Origin: Streptomyces fructofermentans
GTDB lineage: Bacteria > Actinomycetota > Actinomycetes > Streptomycetales > Streptomycetaceae
Length of the DNA: 64,000 nt
Assembly (NCBI RefSeq): GCF_014651055.1
Contig: NZ_BMWD01000001.1
Span: 477,770 to 541,769 of the forward strand
Reading direction: 5' to 3'
Of this stretch, positions 61,444 through 64,000 are shown piece after piece. The number at the start of each line of letters is the position of its first letter. Position 1 is the stretch's first letter. The position numbers and the translations under genes were made by a program. Under the pieces are notes generated by a model. That model saw only the letters and a program-made list of their open reading frames with translations. It made no database searches and was not told the DNA's origin.

Positions 61444-61613
61444 GGGGCGGTGGCGGGAGACGGGCAGGCGGTCTTACCCGCCCGCCGACTGGGTAACCCA
61501 TGGGTAATGAGCGCCCGTCCGACCGTCCGTGGTTGGATGCGAGGAAGAGGACATCAGGGGGCACAGTCCAGCCCGAGGCTGCACGCTCTTCAAAGAACTG
61601 GCAGGCGGGAATC

Positions 61614-62594
61614 GTGAGGATCTTCGGCAAGGGACGGCACCGGCCCTCCGCCTCATGGCGGCAGGCCACCGACCGCGCGTTCACCCTGATCGGCGACGGC
61701 CGGTACGAGGACGCGGGGGCTCTGCTCACACGTGCGGCCGATCTGGAACCCTGGCTGTCCGAGTCCTGGTTCAACCTCGCGCTGCTGCACAAGTTCCGGC
61801 ACGACTGGGAGCAGGCCCGGGCGGCGGGCCTGCGGGCCGTCGCGCTGCTCGACCGGGAGACCGGGGCCCCCGACTGGTGGAACGTCGGGATCGCGGCGAC
61901 CGCCCTGCAGGACTGGCCGCTGGCCCGGCGGGCCTGGCAGGCGTACGGGCTGCGGGTCCCCGGCGGGGCCACGGTCTCCGGGGAGCCGGTGGGCATGGAC
62001 CTCGGCAGCGCCGCCGTGCGGCTGTCGCCCGAGGGCGAGGCGGAGGTGGTCTGGGGGCGGCGGCTCGACCCCGCCCGCATCGAGGTCCTCTCCATCCCCC
62101 TGCCGTCCTCCGGGCGGCGCTGGGGCGAGGTCGTGCTGCACGACGGCGTGCCCCACGGCGAGCGCACCACGGCCGCCGGGCACTCCTACCCGGTCTTCGA
62201 CGAGATCGAGCTGTGGGCGCCCTCGCCCGTGCCCACCTGGGTCGTGCTGCTGGAGGCGGAGACCGAGGAGGACCGGGACGCCCTGGAGCGGCTCGCGGCC
62301 GACGCGGGCTTCGCCGCCGAGGACTGGTCGTCGTCCGTACGGCTGCTGTGCCGGATGTGCTCGGAGTCCCGGATGCCGTCCGACGAGGGCGACGGCGAGC
62401 ACCTGGACCCGCACGACCACAGCGAGCCGGGGCATCCAGGACCCCTCGGCCACCGCACCGACGGCCAGCTCTGGGTGCCCGAGCGCGAGTGCGGGGTCGC
62501 CGCCCCGGCCTCGCTGGTCAGGGGCCTGCTGGACGGGTGGGTGGCGGACAATCCGGACTCCAGGGCCTGGCGGGACCTCGAAGAGGTCTGCTGA
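61614..62594 (+). CDS. Tetratricopeptide-repeat protein
   Basis: 326 residues. The N-terminal ~120 residues are TPR-like (AFTLIGDGRYEDAGALLTRAADLEPWLSESWFNLALLH and WWNVGIAATALQDWPLARRAWQAYG). The C-terminal ~200 residues form an unknown mixed region with acidic patches and several cysteines (RLLCRMCSES, ERECGVA). Start GTG 61614 is chosen because GGCGGGA precedes it closely; a frame open from 61500 starts with a doubtful N-terminus. Function unknown; orthologues appear common in Streptomyces. Confidence 0.75.
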   Translation: MRIFGKGRHRPSASWRQATDRAFTLIGDGRYEDAGALLTRAADLEPWLSESWFNLALLHKFRHDWEQARAAGLRAVALLDRETGAPDWWNVGIAATALQDWPLARRAWQAYGLRVPGGATVSGEPVGMDLGSAAVRLSPEGEAEVVWGRRLDPARIEVLSIPLPSSGRRWGEVVLHDGVPHGERTTAAGHSYPVFDEIELWAPSPVPTWVVLLEAETEEDRDALERLAADAGFAAEDWSSSVRLLCRMCSESRMPSDEGDGEHLDPHDHSEPGHPGPLGHRTDGQLWVPERECGVAAPASLVRGLLDGWVADNPDSRAWRDLEEVC

Positions 62595-62773
62595 CACGGG
62601 GTCCCGCGGGCCGGGGCTCCGCAGGGACGGACTTCCGGGCCGGGACCTACCTCGCCGCGGCGGATCGCCGCGGGGACCGGGCCGCCGGGCCGCCGGGAAG
62701 CGGCCGGACTGCCGGGCGGCACCCCGGTGGGTGGTGTCCTCCGGGGCGCGGATGGCCGCCCCCCGATCGCCGT

Positions 62774-62779
62774 AGGCTG
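62774..62779 (+). promoter_or_regulatory. -10-like element for def
   Basis: TAGGCT about 48 nt before the def start; leads into a leader with a T-rich stretch (acttttttcttgagg). Confidence 0.4.
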
Positions 62780-62826
62780 TACCCGCAACTTTTTTCTTGA
62801 GGATCCCAGGAAGGCATACGTCGGTC

Positions 62827-63477
62827 ATGGCGCAGCAGGACACCGATCAGCAGCACGCGGGCGTGCTGCCCGTGGACGACGAGGGCTTCGTCATCGACAC
62901 CGAGGAGTGCGAGGAGCGCGAGGCGGCCTACCGCGAGCGCGGCACCTCGCGGCCGATCACCGTCGTCGGGAACCCCGTCCTGCACAAGGAGTGCAAGGAC
63001 GTCACGGAGTTCGGCGCGGAGCTGGAGGGGCTGGTGGCCGACATGTTCGCCAGCCAGCGCACAGCCGAGGGCGTCGGCCTGGCCGCCAACCAGATCGGTG
63101 TCGACCTGAAGGTCTTCGTCTACGACTGCCCCGACGACGACGGCAAGCGGCACACCGGCGTGATCTGCAACCCCGTGCTCGTCGAACTGCCCGCCGACCA
63201 GCGCCGCCTGGACGACAGCAACGAGGGCTGCCTGTCGGTGCCGACGGCCTACGCGCCGCTCGCCCGCCCCGACTACGCGGAGGTCACCGGGCAGGACGAG
63301 AAGGGCAACCCGGTCAAGGTGCGCGGCACCGGGTACTTCGCGCGCTGCCTCCAGCACGAGACGGACCACCTGTACGGGTACCTGTACATCGACCGCCTCT
63401 CCAAGCGCGAGCGCAAGGACGCCCTGAGGCAGATGGCCGAGAACGAGCCGCGGTACCCCGTCGTCGCCAACGACTGA
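62827..63477 (+). CDS. def: Peptide deformylase
   Basis: Removes the N-formyl group from nascent proteins; metalloenzyme of 216 residues. Motif [11 protein letters not shown], motif II EGCLSVP (Cys ligand), motif [12 protein letters not shown] (both His ligands and catalytic Glu). Residues 1-~35 are an extra acidic lead ([20 protein letters not shown]). Start ATG 62827 with AGGAAGG upstream; ATG 62797 would add a short basic stretch. It sits in the same neighbourhood as two initiator-tRNA genes. A strong terminator follows. Confidence 0.95.
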   Translation: MAQQDTDQQHAGVLPVDDEGFVIDTEECEEREAAYRERGTSRPITVVGNPVLHKECKDVTEFGAELEGLVADMFASQRTAEGVGLAANQIGVDLKVFVYDCPDDDGKRHTGVICNPVLVELPADQRRLDDSNEGCLSVPTAYAPLARPDYAEVTGQDEKGNPVKVRGTGYFARCLQHETDHLYGYLYIDRLSKRERKDALRQMAENEPRYPVVAND

Positions 63478-63536
63478 ACGACCGCTGTGAACGGTTGAGT
63501 CGGAGAACGACAACCGGGGCGCGAGTGCCCCGGACG

Positions 63537-63576
63537 AACGGCGCCCGGTCGGATTCCCCTCCGACCGGGCGCCGTT
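63537..63576. terminator. Terminator after def
   Basis: A perfect 17-bp stem (63537-63553 with 63560-63576), loop ttcccc, starting 60 nt after the def stop. Confidence 0.85.
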
Positions 63577-63679
63577 CGCGTGTGCGTCGCATGTTCGATC
63601 CCGTGTGCGCCCCCACCGATCCAGATTCAGTCACACAAGGGGAGATTCTCGGCATGCCGGGGTAGTGAGTGAAGCAAAT

Positions 63680-63694
63680 CCGTTCCCAGAACGG
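63680..63694. promoter_or_regulatory. Inverted repeat upstream of the terpene synthase
   Basis: CCGTTC-CCA-GAACGG, about 100 nt before the synthase start; a possible operator. The remaining gap (63478-63796) holds no gene apart from the def terminator. Confidence 0.35.
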
Positions 63695-63796
63695 TCAGTT
63701 GTGGTGCTGAATGGGAAGTGCGGGGATATGCAACGGCGCGCGCCCGGCACAGCGGGAGGGGTGTGCGGCCGACAGGCGGCTGAGAGGGGTTTGTTC

Positions 63797-64000
63797 GTGC
63801 CTGCCTTCCCACGGAGCACCACGACGTCACACACCGCGATCAGGGTTCCACCGGCACTCTCCCTCCCGGTGATCGAGACCGGGTTTCCCCGTCAACTCCA
63901 TCCGTATTGGCCGCGACTGCAGGACAGGACCAAGGCCTGGCTCCTGCGAAAGCGGCTCATGCCGGCGGACAAGATTGAGGCATATGCCGACGGGCTTTGC
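63797..64000 (+). CDS. Epi-isozizaene synthase, N-terminal fragment (cut by window edge)
   Basis: The first 68 codons of a class I terpene cyclase. GTG 63797 has GAGAGGGG 7 nt upstream. Visible N-terminus segments: VPPALSLPVIETGFPRQLHPYW and KRLMPADKIEAYADGL, which closely resemble, from memory, the start of S. coelicolor epi-isozizaene synthase, the first enzyme of albaflavenone biosynthesis. In S. coelicolor the synthase is paired with a P450 and lies not far after sigR-rsrA, as here. The DDxxD and NSE metal motifs lie beyond the window. Confidence 0.85.
   Translation, partial: MPAFPRSTTTSHTAIRVPPALSLPVIETGFPRQLHPYWPRLQDRTKAWLLRKRLMPADKIEAYADGLC

Overview
This window is a high-GC (roughly 70-73 %) actinobacterial chromosome segment, almost certainly from a Streptomyces. 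The evidence is a sigR-rsrA pair with the unstable sigma-R' extension, a WhiB7/WblC gene with a long attenuated leader, a mycoredoxin, AdnA/AdnB, AIM24/TerD-like proteins, a hisN-type phosphatase, and the first 68 codons of an epi-isozizaene synthase at the right edge. Gene density is high, no transposase, integrase, phage or CRISPR array was seen, and the region reads as conserved core chromosome. I worked by eye: product names rest on visible motifs and family knowledge, not on searches.

Layout. (1) 89-5672: a tightly coupled four-gene unit: PelF-type glycosyltransferase, 8-TM protein with a disordered N-terminus, NAD-dependent epimerase, and a spherulin-4-type glycosidase-like protein. This resembles a reduced Pel exopolysaccharide locus. 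(2) 5736-13915: MoeZ; two paralogous secreted lipoprotein peptidases; a membrane protein joining a kinase-like domain to an LPG-synthase-type domain; and an alkyltransferase-like DNA-repair protein. (3) 14223-33423: a genome-maintenance and stress block: AdnA, AdnB, M20 dipeptidase, NudC, Mrx1 (opposite strand), UvrD2, the wblC leader and wblC with two small genes, then an ABC1 kinase, an orphan ThiF/E1-like protein and a minigluzincin-type metalloprotease. (4) 33568-36736: three AIM24 genes, the first fused to a TerD domain, closed by a 20-bp-stem terminator. (5) 36859-46026: NUDIX hydrolase and zinc-metalloprotease-family pair, an SDR, MoaE, a 54-aa membrane protein, a YlbL-type PDZ/Lon protease, a PPA1309-family protein and a large UPF0182 membrane protein. 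(6) 46071-48418: two identical initiator tRNA genes flanking a Sel1-repeat gene. (7) 48546-57394: CatR-like Fur repressor with a palindromic operator, CBS protein, HisN, TetR regulator, SMR exporter, RsgA, AroA, M50 peptidase, YedK/HMCES and a small hydrolase. (8) 57401-63477: sigma-R promoter, sigR/rsrA, two HD-GYP-type membrane proteins (the second degenerate), a TPR protein and peptide deformylase. (9) 63797-end: partial epi-isozizaene synthase.

Much of parts 2-5 (moeZ, ATL, adnAB, nudC, mrx1, uvrD2, whiB7, ABC1 kinase, zinc protease, YlbL protease, UPF0182) follows, from memory, the gene order around whiB7/adnAB in Mycobacterium tuberculosis. This suggests an ancient actinobacterial DNA-repair, redox and antibiotic-stress neighbourhood.

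Regulation visible in the DNA: a WhiB7-type promoter followed by an ORF and an intrinsic terminator ahead of wblC; a GGAAT-N18-GTT sigma-R promoter ahead of sigR; a 7-1-7 palindrome ahead of the Fur gene; and a recurring arrangement of a -10 hexamer ending 6-7 nt before the start codon, which implies several leaderless mRNAs. Several gaps hold short tandem repeats (7, 9, 10 and 28 bp units).
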